DNA of 64,000 nt from Streptomyces albofaciens JCM 4342 (GTDB lineage Bacteria > Actinomycetota > Actinomycetes > Streptomycetales > Streptomycetaceae): NCBI RefSeq assembly GCF_008634025.1, contig NZ_PDCM01000001.1, positions 2,946,501 to 3,010,500 on the forward strand, written 5' to 3'. This document shows positions 7,580 to 15,689 of the stretch, one piece after another. Made by a program: the position numbers and the translations under genes. The notes under the pieces were generated by a model. It was not told the DNA's origin. It did not search any database and worked only from the letters and a program-made list of their open reading frames with translations. Numbering within the stretch: the first letter of the stretch is position 1; each line of letters begins with the position of its first letter.

Positions 7580-9138
7580 TCCCGCGCCTGCCCCGCCCCT
7601 GACGAAGTCCCGCCCCCGGGCGGGACTTCGCCGTAGGTGTGCGTACCGCCGTCCCCCGTCGCGCCGGTGGCCCCGCCGTTCGTGGCGCCGCTCCCGGACG
7701 TGGTCGGTGCGGTCGTCGGGGCGGAGGAGGTCGGCGCGCTGGTCGTGGGCGGTGAGGTGGTCGGGGGGCGGGCGGTCGAGCGGGGCGGAGTGGTCCGCGG
7801 GTACGTACGGTGGGGAGGCGTGCTGTTGGGGTAGGTACGGCCGGGATCCGTACCGCCCGGCGAAGTGGACGCGGACGGCGTACTGCCGGGCGATGTCCGC
7901 CCCGGCGTGCCGCCGCCCCCGCCACCGCCCGTGCCGCCGCCCCCGCCGTCGCCGGTACCGCCCCCGGAACCGCCGCCGCCCCCCGAGGTGCTGCCCGGCG
8001 TGGGCCCCCGGGAGCCGTCGTCCGCCAGCAGCGCGTACGCCACGCCGCCCGCCGCCAGCGCCGCGATCAGCGCGCCGGCCAGCAGCAGCCGGACCGACCG
8101 CCGCCGCTTCCGCTCGGCCTCGGCCGCGGTGTCCGCGGACGGCCCTCCCGCGGTCGTCTCCGGGCCCGGCACCGGCGTCGGCGGGCCGTACCCTGGGACA
8201 GCGTGACCGGCGGCGACCGTCGGCACGTAACTCGGCGGCGGAACCACCACGGTGGGCGTCGCGCCGCCGCCCGCGGCGATCTCGTCCAGCATCCGCTGCG
8301 CCTCGGCCCCGTCCAGCCGCTCCCGCGGGTCCTTGCGCAGCAGCCCTTCCAGTACGGGCGCTAGCGGGCCCGCGCGGCGGGGCGGCGGCAACTGCTCGTC
8401 GACCACCGCGCGCAGCGTGGTCAGCGGCGTGTCCTGGCGGAACGGCGAATGGCCCTCCACGGCCGCGTACAGCGTCACGCCCAGCGACCACAGGTCCGAC
8501 TCCGGGCCCGCCTGCTCGCCCAACGCCCGCTCCGGCGCCAGGAATTCGGGCGAGCCGACCAGTTCGCCGGTCAGCGTCAGGGTGGAGGAGCCCGTCACCC
8601 GCGCGATGCCGAAGTCGGTGAGCACCACCCGGCCGTCGTTGCCCAGCAGGACGTTGCCCGGCTTCACATCGCGGTGCAGCACACCCGCGGTGTGCGCGAC
8701 CCGCAGCGCGGCCAGCACCTGCGATCCGATGCCGGCGGCCCGGGCCGGCGTCAGCGGCCCGTCCGCGTCCAGCGTCTCGGCCAGCGACAGGCCGCGCACC
8801 AGCTCCATGACGATCCACGGGCGGCCTTCCTCGGACACCACGTCGTAGACGGTCACCACGTTGCGGTGCGCGATACGGGCCGCCGCCCGGCCCTCCCGCT
8901 CCAGCCGCGCGTACAGCAACGCCTGTTCGCCCTCCGTCAGTTCGCGGGGCGCCCGGACCTCCTTGACGGCGACCTCGCGGGCCAGCAGCTCGTCCCGGGC
9001 CCGCCACACCACGCCCATCCCGCCCCGGCCCAGCTCGGTGCCCAGCCGGTAGCGCCCCGCCAGCAGCCGTCCGCCGTCCCCGCCCTCCCCGCCGTCCCGC
9101 GGGCCGCCGGTTCCCTCGCCGCCAGGATCCTCGCTCAT
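7549..9138 (-). CDS. transmembrane Ser/Thr protein kinase (PknB-like)
   Basis: A 529-aa eukaryotic-type kinase that phosphorylates Ser/Thr of target proteins at the membrane. The kinase domain spans about 29-290: P-loop GRGGMGVVW, Lys59 in VAVKE, HRDVKPGN with Asp157, DFG at 175-177 and the GSPEFLAPE activation-segment end. A single transmembrane helix lies at about 350-372. The outer region is a low-complexity Gly/Thr/Ser/Pro tail rather than PASTA repeats, so the sensed signal is unknown. Start at the ATG before SEDPGGEG; the longer frame has no kinase features. The last codons lie antisense to the lipase 3' end and contain the lipase terminator hairpin. Confidence 0.93.
   Translation of the reverse strand: MSEDPGGEGTGGPRDGGEGGDGGRLLAGRYRLGTELGRGGMGVVWRARDELLAREVAVKEVRAPRELTEGEQALLYARLEREGRAAARIAHRNVVTVYDVVSEEGRPWIVMELVRGLSLAETLDADGPLTPARAAGIGSQVLAALRVAHTAGVLHRDVKPGNVLLGNDGRVVLTDFGIARVTGSSTLTLTGELVGSPEFLAPERALGEQAGPESDLWSLGVTLYAAVEGHSPFRQDTPLTTLRAVVDEQLPPPRRAGPLAPVLEGLLRKDPRERLDGAEAQRMLDEIAAGGGATPTVVVPPPSYVPTVAAGHAVPGYGPPTPVPGPETTAGGPSADTAAEAERKRRRSVRLLLAGALIAALAAGGVAYALLADDGSRGPTPGSTSGGGGGSGGGTGDGGGGGTGGGGGGGTPGRTSPGSTPSASTSPGGTDPGRTYPNSTPPHRTYPRTTPPRSTARPPTTSPPTTSAPTSSAPTTAPTTSGSGATNGGATGATGDGGTHTYGEVPPGGGTSSGAGQARDQVAEFRTGK
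7603..7630 (+). terminator. rho-independent-type hairpin downstream of lipase
   Basis: A perfect 13-bp inverted repeat (7603-7615 and 7618-7630, core GAAGTCCCGCC) begins 24 bp after the lipase stop. It has no U-tract, as is common in Streptomyces. It lies inside the coding region of the convergent kinase gene, so kinase mRNA also carries this stem. Confidence 0.8.
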
Positions 9139-9182
9139 GGACGAGCCCCCCTCGCAGTAGAGCGATTCGGTGGAAACGTACC

Positions 9183-10703
9183 TCAACCCAGCGTGGTTGC
9201 CGCCCCCTTGAGCAGCAATCCGCAGCCGAGCAGCAGGACGACGGCGGCGGTGCCGACGGGCGCCAGGCGGTGCGCGGCGGACAGCAGCCGCGCGCCGGTC
9301 CCGCGCCCCGTGACCAGCCGTTCCCCGAACCGCAGGGTCAGCCGGACCGCGAGCAGCCCGGCCGCGGCCAGGGTCCCGGCCAGCCCCGCGCCGTACGCGA
9401 CGACCAGCAGGAAGCCGAACCACGCCTGGCCGAGCGCGGCGGCACCGACCAGCACCACCACGGCGGAGGGACTCGGCACCAGCCCGCCCGCGAACCCGAG
9501 CAGGACCGTGCCGCGGAGGCCGGGGCGGGCGGGGTGGTGGGGGTGTCGGTGATGGCGGTGGTGCTCGTGGGAGTCTCGATGACGGTGCTCATGGCCGTGC
9601 CCGTGGCCATGCCCGTGCCCGTGCTCGTGGCCGTGTGAGTGCCCGTGCCCGTACCGGCGCATTCGTAGCGCCCGCCGCAGGAGCACCGCTCCCGCCCCCG
9701 CCACCAGGGCCCCGCTGGCCACGCCGAGCCAGGCCACCACCGAGGGCGCGGCGGCCGAACCCGCCGCGATCAGCGTCCCGAGCGCGAAGACGCCCAGGGT
9801 GTGCGTCACGGTCACCGACAGGCCCAGGGCCAGGACGTCCCGCCGCGAACTCCGGCCGCCCGCCGCCGCTGCCGCGGCCATCATCGTCTTGCCGTGGCCC
9901 GGTGCGAGGGCGTGCAGCGCGCCGAGCAGCAGGGCGGTGGCGAGCGCGAGCGCCGCGAAGGCGGGGGTCAGGTCGTGCCGGGCGACGAGCCCGGTCAGGG
10001 CCTGCGTCCAGCGGTCCGCGCCGCGGAGCGGGCCGGAAGCGGCGGGCGGGCGTCCGGCCGCCTCGGAGAGCGCGGGCCCGCCCGGTACGGCGCGGACGGC
10101 CGCCGAGCGCCGGGCGGGCGGCGAGGCCAGTACGTCCCGGGGGTAGGCGGTCAGCCGTCGGGACACCGATGCCGTGGGGGCGTCGGACGCGGTGAGCCGG
10201 GTGTGGTCGCCCCGGGCGGTGATCTCCCGCCAGCCGGGCGCGCCGTCCCCCTCCGCCGCGCGGAAGCGCAGGGCGGCCCGCCCGTCCGACGGCAGGCGTG
10301 CGGTCAGCCGGCACTCCAGGCGCAGGGTCGGCAGTCCGGCCTGGCCGGGCCGGGCGGCCGCGGTGGCGCTCGCGGACCGCAGCCGTTCCCGCCGCCCGCC
10401 GACGGTCAGCCCGCTGCCGCGCGCGGCGGTGGCGCACCGTTCCCGTGCCCAGGCCGTCAGCTCGGCCCGGCCCGTGGTTCCGTCCCCGTTCCGGTCGATG
10501 CGGTCCTGCTGCTGGGCGGCCGGGATCTCGGCGAGGTCCTCGACGTGGTCGACGCGCAGTTCGCCGGGCCGGACGACCAAGCCGTCGTACTGGCTGACGG
10601 TGAAGTTGCCGAGCGGGTGCGCGTGTGCGGCGCCCGCCGGGGCGATCAGCAGGAGCACGGCGGCGAGTGCCGTGACCAGGAGGGCGGTCGCGCGCCGCTT
10701 CAC
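9183..10703 (-). CDS. NicO-family metal (Ni/Co-type) transporter with EF-hand-like and His-rich segments
   Basis: A 506-aa membrane protein of the NicO (RcnA/HupE-like) superfamily, expected to move Ni2+, Co2+ or a related ion. An N-terminal signal/anchor (1-28) precedes an extracytoplasmic domain containing an EF-hand-like loop, D70 to E81 in the pattern DxNxDGxxxxxE. The membrane part carries the family motif HALAPGHGK. A long cytosolic or periplasmic His-rich loop of roughly 38 residues, dominated by HGHGHEH repeats (coded at about 9535-9655), is a probable metal buffer. The GTG start overlaps the TPR gene stop as GTGA, so the two are translationally coupled. Transport direction cannot be judged from sequence. 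Confidence 0.88.
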   Translation of the reverse strand: MKRRATALLVTALAAVLLLIAPAGAAHAHPLGNFTVSQYDGLVVRPGELRVDHVEDLAEIPAAQQQDRIDRNGDGTTGRAELTAWARERCATAARGSGLTVGGRRERLRSASATAAARPGQAGLPTLRLECRLTARLPSDGRAALRFRAAEGDGAPGWREITARGDHTRLTASDAPTASVSRRLTAYPRDVLASPPARRSAAVRAVPGGPALSEAAGRPPAASGPLRGADRWTQALTGLVARHDLTPAFAALALATALLLGALHALAPGHGKTMMAAAAAAGGRSSRRDVLALGLSVTVTHTLGVFALGTLIAAGSAAAPSVVAWLGVASGALVAGAGAVLLRRALRMRRYGHGHSHGHEHGHGHGHGHGHEHRHRDSHEHHRHHRHPHHPARPGLRGTVLLGFAGGLVPSPSAVVVLVGAAALGQAWFGFLLVVAYGAGLAGTLAAAGLLAVRLTLRFGERLVTGRGTGARLLSAAHRLAPVGTAAVVLLLGCGLLLKGAATTLG

Positions 10704-12052
10704 CGTCCCACTCCCAGCGCGTCCAGCGCGGACCGGGCCGCGGCCGCCCCCGTGGGCGAGAAGCCACGGTCCAGGCGCAGGGCGGCGGACAGGTCGCGGC
10801 GCGCCTCGGCGGTCCGGCCGAGCGCGCGCTCGATCGTGCCGCGGTGGTAGAGGAACGTCGCGTCGCGGAAGCCGGGCGCGGCGGCGCGTTGCGCGTAGGG
10901 CAGGGCCTCCCGGTCCTGGCCGGTGCGGTGCAGGGCCCAGGCGAGGGCGTCGGCCGTGTGCACGGTCTGACGGCGGGACCACTCGGCGCGGGCGGCGCGC
11001 AAGGCGGCGTGCCGGTCGCCGTGGTCGGCCTCGACCAGGGCGGTGTCCAGGTCCACGGCCACGCCGTTGGCGCGCGCGAGGTCGCCCCAGGCCCCGGCCA
11101 GGGCGTACTGCTGCCGGGCGGCGGCCCGTTGGCCGCGCGCTTCGTGGACCTCGCCGAGCGCGGCCAGGGGTCCCGGCAGCGGATAGCGGCGTGCGACCTC
11201 GTGCAGTTCGCGGGCCGCGGTGCCCAGTTCGCCGCGCCCGATGTAGGTGCGCGCCCGGCCTTCCAGGGCCGGAAGGTGGCCGGGCACGGCGCGCAGCGCC
11301 AGCGCATAGTGCCGGAAGGCTGCCGCGTACTGTCCCTGACCGCGCGCCAAGTTGCCGAGGGCGGTGGCGACGTACGCGATGTCGTCGGGCCGGGTGGCGG
11401 ACCGCAGCGCCGGTTCCAGCGCCTTGCGGGCGCCGTCGGCGTCGCCGAGCAGTTCCCGTACGTACGCGAGCCGGGTGAAGGACGGAACGCCCGGGCGCAC
11501 CGCGTCGGCGTGCCGCGCCGCCGCCAGCGCCTCGGTGTACCGCCCGAGCTCCACCAGCGCGTCCACGCGGACCGCCAGCGCCCGCTCCCCGTACGGGTTG
11601 ACCGCGAGCGCGGCGTCCGCGTCCCGCAGCGCGGCCCGGAAGTCGTGCCGCGCCGCGGCGAGCGCGGCCCGCGCCGCGAGCCCCGCGTCGTTCTGGCGCG
11701 GGCGCAGCGCCAGCGAGCGGGCGACGGCACGCCCGGCCTGCGGATAGCGGGTCGGGTCGCCGGTCGTACGGGCCTGCTCGACGTAGGCGGCGCCCAGCCG
11801 GGCCCAGCCGAGCCAGTCCCCGGGCCGCTCGCGCAGCCGCACCTGGAGGGCGCTGACGGTGCCGGACAGGCCGGCCGCCGCGCCGCGGCCCACGGGGACG
11901 TCGGACGACGGTGGCGCGGGCACCGGGGCGCGCGCCCGGCCACCGTCTCCGCCCAGGGCGATCCCGCCGACGGTGACCGCGCACGCGAGGAGTACGGTCA
12001 CGACGGCGCCGGCGAGTGTGCCGCGTACGCTCCCGGGCAGTCGGGGAAACAT
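10700..12052 (-). CDS. membrane-anchored TPR-repeat protein
   Basis: A 450-aa protein with one N-terminal transmembrane segment (about 12-35) and a long alpha-helical region of tetratricopeptide repeats that normally act as protein-binding scaffolds. Repeats can be seen around WLGWARLGAAYVEQA, ALRDADAALAVNPYG, YAAAFRHYALALRAVPGH and AEARRDLSAALRLD. The ATG at 12052 shares its A with the stop of the DUF4331 gene (TGATG), and the stop overlaps the NicO gene start, so the three genes form a tightly coupled operon. I infer a scaffold role on the outer face of the membrane for the DUF4331/NicO system; no enzymatic motif is present. Confidence 0.85.
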   Translation of the reverse strand: MFPRLPGSVRGTLAGAVVTVLLACAVTVGGIALGGDGGRARAPVPAPPSSDVPVGRGAAAGLSGTVSALQVRLRERPGDWLGWARLGAAYVEQARTTGDPTRYPQAGRAVARSLALRPRQNDAGLAARAALAAARHDFRAALRDADAALAVNPYGERALAVRVDALVELGRYTEALAAARHADAVRPGVPSFTRLAYVRELLGDADGARKALEPALRSATRPDDIAYVATALGNLARGQGQYAAAFRHYALALRAVPGHLPALEGRARTYIGRGELGTAARELHEVARRYPLPGPLAALGEVHEARGQRAAARQQYALAGAWGDLARANGVAVDLDTALVEADHGDRHAALRAARAEWSRRQTVHTADALAWALHRTGQDREALPYAQRAAAPGFRDATFLYHRGTIERALGRTAEARRDLSAALRLDRGFSPTGAAAARSALDALGVGR

Positions 12053-13644
12053 CAACGTCCCGCCCTCGCGCGCCGGTTGGCGCGCAGCCAGAGCAGTCCG
12101 GTGCCGACCAGCGCCAGCCCGACGGCGCCCGCCGAGGCGGAGGCGATCAGCAGGGTGTCGCCGCCGTCCCCGGTCGCCTCGTCCTGCGGGCGCAGCCCGG
12201 TCCGCAGTCCGGCCGACCGGTCCACCGCCCCCTGGCCGCTCCCGTTCGTACTGCCGCCGCTCTTCTTGGCCAGTGGGCCCCGGGAGCCCGGGGCGGGCAG
12301 CGCCAGGTACGGGAAGGTCTTGCCGAACGGCTGGTCGTTGGCGTCGACCGCGTCGCCCAGGTCGTTCTTCTGCCCGACCAGCTCGCCCTCCACCACCTGG
12401 AGGGAGATGTCCACGACGTCGTCGGCGAGCCGCCTGCCGTTCGGGTAGCCCGCGTTGTCGCCGTCCAGGACGCCCAGGCGCTTGGGCTGCGCGGTGGGCG
12501 GAATGGCGGTGTTCAGCCGCAGGGCTTCGGCGGGGCGGACGTTCGGCGGCTGGTTGAGCTTGGCCACGCCGGTCAGGAACACCGCGATCAGGTCCTTGCG
12601 GGGCAGCGCCGGCGCCTTCATCCCGTAGATCTTCTCGATCAGCCGGGCCAGCTCGGGGTCGGTGACGTACTTGAGGAACTGCGCGTCGTTCCACGGCGCG
12701 GACGCGTTGAAGCGGTCCTTGTCCTTGACCGGCACGACCAGCTCGTTGACCAGCGGGTTGCCCAGCCGCGACACCTGCGACCAGCCGCCGGAGGCGTTCT
12801 TGCGCTGGGTGGTGGACCAGACGCCGATCACCGGCTGCTTCGCCGACTGCCGCAGCTCGCTCGTCGGCACCTGGAGGGCCACCGACTGCACGTTGTAGCC
12901 CTTGAGGGTATCGCGGCCCACCTCGGAGAGGTCGCCGCCGTACAGCAGGTCGAAGGCGCGCAGGTCCAGGAAGAACGGGTCGTCCGCCTGGCCCGCGAAG
13001 GACGTGCCGCCGCCCGCGACCGGCCGTACCGCCTGGTCGCGCAGCTTCTGGTAGTCGGGCATCGACGCCTTGCCGACGTTGGACGGCGCGGCGGTCAGAT
13101 CGTCGGCGATCTTCGTGCTGGAGACCACCTTCTGGTCCTTCAGCCGCAGCAGGTCGATGTCGTACGTCTGGTAGTAGTTCAGGTCCTTGTCGTCGAGGGA
13201 CGTGACCTGGCCGGTGTTGTAGAGGAACGTGTCACCGCTGCGGTAGTGGTCCTTGAACGTCCACCGGTAGACCAGGTCGCCCTGCCCGTCCCCGTCGCTG
13301 TCCACGTGCACGTCGTACTGGGCGTCGGTGGCGAACTTGTAGAAGTTCGGGCCGCCCGCGGGCTCCGCGAAGGGCCACCAGTTCACCGTCAGCGTCGTGG
13401 TGTCCGGCTTGTCGGGGCTCTGGAAGGCGTACACGTCCGTGGTGTCGTACTCCGGCTGCCCCGAGATCTGCGGCGCCTCCCGGTGGCTGGAGGCCTGCGC
13501 CGAGCGGGTCGCGAGCGGGCCCGCGGCCGTGCCGGCGACGCCCGCCGCGGCCAGCGAGCCGCACGCCAGCACGGCGACGGTCCGGTGGGTGCGCCTGCCT
13601 TTCCTGGTCTTCCGGTTTCCGGTGGCTTCGGTGCTGGCGGTCAT
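12052..13644 (-). CDS. secreted DUF4331 protein
   Basis: A 530-aa exported protein of the DUF4331 family, whose function is not established. The N-terminus has a basic stretch and hydrophobic signal sequence ending near ATRSAQA, followed by the family hallmark ASSHREAPQISG and DTTDVYAF. A D-S-D-G-D-G segment may bind calcium. A transmembrane helix near the C-terminus (LLIASASAGAVGLALVGTGL) followed by Arg-rich residues anchors it. The ATG at 13644 has AAGGA about 8 nt upstream; the longer frame is rejected as shadow of the divergent promoter region. It heads the operon with the TPR and NicO genes and is divergent from the ECF sigma factor, suggesting sigma-dependent control. Confidence 0.88.
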   Translation of the reverse strand: MTASTEATGNRKTRKGRRTHRTVAVLACGSLAAAGVAGTAAGPLATRSAQASSHREAPQISGQPEYDTTDVYAFQSPDKPDTTTLTVNWWPFAEPAGGPNFYKFATDAQYDVHVDSDGDGQGDLVYRWTFKDHYRSGDTFLYNTGQVTSLDDKDLNYYQTYDIDLLRLKDQKVVSSTKIADDLTAAPSNVGKASMPDYQKLRDQAVRPVAGGGTSFAGQADDPFFLDLRAFDLLYGGDLSEVGRDTLKGYNVQSVALQVPTSELRQSAKQPVIGVWSTTQRKNASGGWSQVSRLGNPLVNELVVPVKDKDRFNASAPWNDAQFLKYVTDPELARLIEKIYGMKAPALPRKDLIAVFLTGVAKLNQPPNVRPAEALRLNTAIPPTAQPKRLGVLDGDNAGYPNGRRLADDVVDISLQVVEGELVGQKNDLGDAVDANDQPFGKTFPYLALPAPGSRGPLAKKSGGSTNGSGQGAVDRSAGLRTGLRPQDEATGDGGDTLLIASASAGAVGLALVGTGLLWLRANRRARAGR

Positions 13645-13861
13645 CGCGTCGGTCCTTCTCGGGCGTGCCGGGCGGTGCCGGCCGGGTCGGCGGTGCGGTG
13701 GCCGCACCGTGCTGTGGCGGCTATTCGTGGCCCCGTTCCGTACGGATGGGTCCGGTGTCCGCGGAATCCGGACGCCGCCCGGACCGGTCCGCCGCGCGTC
13801 TCGCCCCGAACCCCTCACGGCGGGACAATGACCGGTCGTCACGGGAGCGGGGTGAGGGCGC

Positions 13862-14428
13862 GTGGAGTCCGAAACGGCCGCCGGGCGCGGTGCCGAGGTG
13901 CTGCTGCCGCTGGTCGCGCGCGGCGACCACGGCGCCTTCGAGGAGCTGTACGACCTGGTGTCGGCGCCGGTCTTCGGCATGGCCCGGCGGGTGCTGCGGG
14001 ACAGCGCGCAGGCCGAGGAGGTGACACAGGAGGTGCTGCTGGAGGTCTGGCGGCGGGCCCACCGCTACGACCCCGGGCGCGGCAGCGGCCTGTCCTGGAT
14101 CCTCACCCTCGCCCACCGCCGGGCGGTGGACCGGGTGCGGTCGGCGCGGGCGGCGAGCGAGCGCGAGGAGCGGGCCGCGCGCCGGTCCGTGGTGACCGCC
14201 TTCGACGAGGTGGCCGAGCAGGTCGAGGGGACCTTCGAGCGCGAGTGGGTGCGCCGGTGCCTGGAACGGCTCACCGCGTTGCAGCGGCAGTCGGTCACCC
14301 TCGCGTACTACGACGGGTACACCCACCGCGAGGTGGCCCGTCGGCTGGCCGTACCGCTCGGCACGGTCAAGTCCCGGCTGCGCGACGGGCTGGCCCGGCT
14401 GCGCGACTGCCTGGCGGCCGCCGGATGA
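13862..14428 (+). CDS. ECF-type RNA polymerase sigma factor (SigK-like)
   Basis: A 188-aa group IV sigma factor that directs RNA polymerase to a small stress regulon. Region 2 is seen around DLVSAPVFGMARRVLRD and AEEVTQEVLLEVW (about 24-60). Region 4 is around TALQRQSVTLAYYDGYTHRE and the helix-turn-helix LAVPLGTVKSRLRDGL (about 138-180). The start is GTG at 13862 with a G-rich ribosome site upstream. It overlaps the anti-sigma gene by ATGA, the usual coupled arrangement. The partner has an RskA-type C-terminal domain, which places it with the SigK-like group. The divergent DUF4331 operon is its most obvious candidate target, inferred from position. Confidence 0.93.
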   Translation: MESETAAGRGAEVLLPLVARGDHGAFEELYDLVSAPVFGMARRVLRDSAQAEEVTQEVLLEVWRRAHRYDPGRGSGLSWILTLAHRRAVDRVRSARAASEREERAARRSVVTAFDEVAEQVEGTFEREWVRRCLERLTALQRQSVTLAYYDGYTHREVARRLAVPLGTVKSRLRDGLARLRDCLAAAG

Positions 14429-15273
14429 GCCGCCGCCGGCCGTCCGCGGCCCTCCGTGACGCGCTGCGCGCCGGGCGGCGGGGCGTCCACACCCTGGCCG
14501 CCCCGTACGCCCTGGACGCCCTCGGCCCGCGCGAACGGAGCCGCTTCGAACGCCACTTGCGCCACTGCGCGGACTGCGCGGCGCAACTACGCGTCCTTTC
14601 GGAGGACGCCACCTGGCTGGCCCGCGCCGCGGCCCGCCCGGCCCCTGCCGGTCTGCGCGCACGCGTCCTGACCGCCGCGCTGGCCACCCCGCAGGAGGAC
14701 GCGGTCCCGCGGCCCGCCGAGCCGGTGCCCGCGTCCGAGGACACGCGTCCCGCCCGCGCGCGGGGCCCGCGGCCGCCCGCCCGGTACGGCACCCGCCTCG
14801 CCGGGGCGGTCGCCGCGCTGAGCCTGCTCGTCAGCGCCCTGCTCGCCTGGCAGCTGATCCGTACGGACAGCGAACTGGACCGGCAGCGCGCCGTGACGCG
14901 GTCCGTGAACGCGGTGCTGGCCGCGCCGGACGCGCTGGCCGTCTCCGGCCGCCCGATCGGCGGGCGTTCGCTGAGCGCGGTCGAATCGGCCGAGATGGAC
15001 CAGGCCGTGGTGAACGCGGCCGGACTGCCCCTGCCGCCCGCCGGGCACGCGTACCAGCTGTGGCGCCTGCGCGACGGGCTCGGCACGGCCCGCTCGGCCG
15101 GTGTGCTGCCCTACGACCCGCGGACCCGCACCGCGGGCCCCGCCGTCGTACGTGATCTTCGGCACGGCGGCACCGGCCCGGCGGACCGGCTGGCGGTCAC
15201 CCTGGAGCCGTCCGGCGGCTCCGACAGGCCCACGACCTCGGTACTCATCCAACTCGCCCTCGGCCGACAGTGA
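14425..15273 (+). CDS. RskA-type anti-sigma factor with zinc-binding motif
   Basis: A 282-aa membrane protein that should hold the adjacent ECF sigma factor inactive. The cytosolic N-terminal anti-sigma domain carries the H-x3-C-x2-C signature (His44, Cys48, Cys51). A transmembrane helix follows at about 125-145, then an extracytoplasmic RskA domain (about 150-282) with the typical AYQLWRL and DRLAVTLEP stretches. Such factors are released by regulated proteolysis, or by redox change at the Cys residues in ZAS-type members. The ATG at 14425 overlaps the sigma stop, and no other start fits the domain. Confidence 0.92.
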   Translation: MSRRRPSAALRDALRAGRRGVHTLAAPYALDALGPRERSRFERHLRHCADCAAQLRVLSEDATWLARAAARPAPAGLRARVLTAALATPQEDAVPRPAEPVPASEDTRPARARGPRPPARYGTRLAGAVAALSLLVSALLAWQLIRTDSELDRQRAVTRSVNAVLAAPDALAVSGRPIGGRSLSAVESAEMDQAVVNAAGLPLPPAGHAYQLWRLRDGLGTARSAGVLPYDPRTRTAGPAVVRDLRHGGTGPADRLAVTLEPSGGSDRPTTSVLIQLALGRQ

Positions 15274-15351
15274 TCCACAAGGTGTCGTCAACGTCGGTGC
15301 GCGGGAGGTGAATCCTGGTGAGGGGGCCGCGCGCGTGCCACGGGAGAGAGA

Positions 15352-15357
15352 TAGGGT
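15352..15357 (+). promoter_or_regulatory. possible -10 element of the 87-aa gene
   Basis: TAGGGT matches the common Streptomyces vegetative -10 pattern TAGRRT and lies 45 bp before the ATG at 15402. It is also part of a short palindrome, AGGGTTACCCT. No good -35 hexamer is found at 17-18 bp, so this is tentative. Confidence 0.3.
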
Positions 15358-15401
15358 TACCCTGCCCGGGGCCGGGTGCCCTCGTACGGGTGGGGAGTGT
15401 C

Positions 15402-15665
15402 ATGGAACAGATAACAATGCGCAGCAGGCCACGAGTGCCTGCGATCAGTTGCGGAAGCGGCGCGTCCAGCGCGCGGCTCGACCGCCACCTCGCGGTGCTG
15501 GGCGGACCCGCCGTCCCGCAGCGCGAGTCGGAGGGTGCGACGTCGTTGATGCAGGAGCTCACCGCTCGTGACCACGCGCGCACGAGGACGAGCCGCGGCG
15601 CCAGGGTGTCGCTGTTCGCCCCGCTGCGCAGGCTGCGCCGGTCGCTGTTCGGCGGTCACAGCTGA
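15402..15665 (+). CDS. small protein of unknown function (87 aa)
   Basis: A basic 87-aa protein starting MEQITMRSR, with a Ser-rich segment containing one Cys (AISCGSGASSARLDRH) and an Arg-rich C-terminus (PLRRLRRSLFGGHS). No domain or secretion signal is recognised. The ATG is preceded by GGGGAGTGTC, a reasonable ribosome site. I have the impression of a small conserved streptomycete family, but that is memory, not a search. It stands alone between the anti-sigma gene and the convergent CoA-transferase gene. A DNA- or RNA-binding role would fit the charge pattern but is speculation. Confidence 0.6.
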   Translation: MEQITMRSRPRVPAISCGSGASSARLDRHLAVLGGPAVPQRESEGATSLMQELTARDHARTRTSRGARVSLFAPLRRLRRSLFGGHS

Positions 15666-15689
15666 ACCACGGCCACCGGTCCCGGCCCC

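Noticed and set aside
12016..15273. 1085-residue open frame on the plus strand spanning several genes
   Set aside because: Most of it is antisense to the DUF4331 gene and off-frame in the sigma factor gene. Only the terminal 282 residues (from 14425) are real, as the anti-sigma factor.
15353..15363. AGGGTTACCCT palindrome as an operator
   Set aside because: The short arms and overlap with a TAGGGT -10-like box make coincidence likely.
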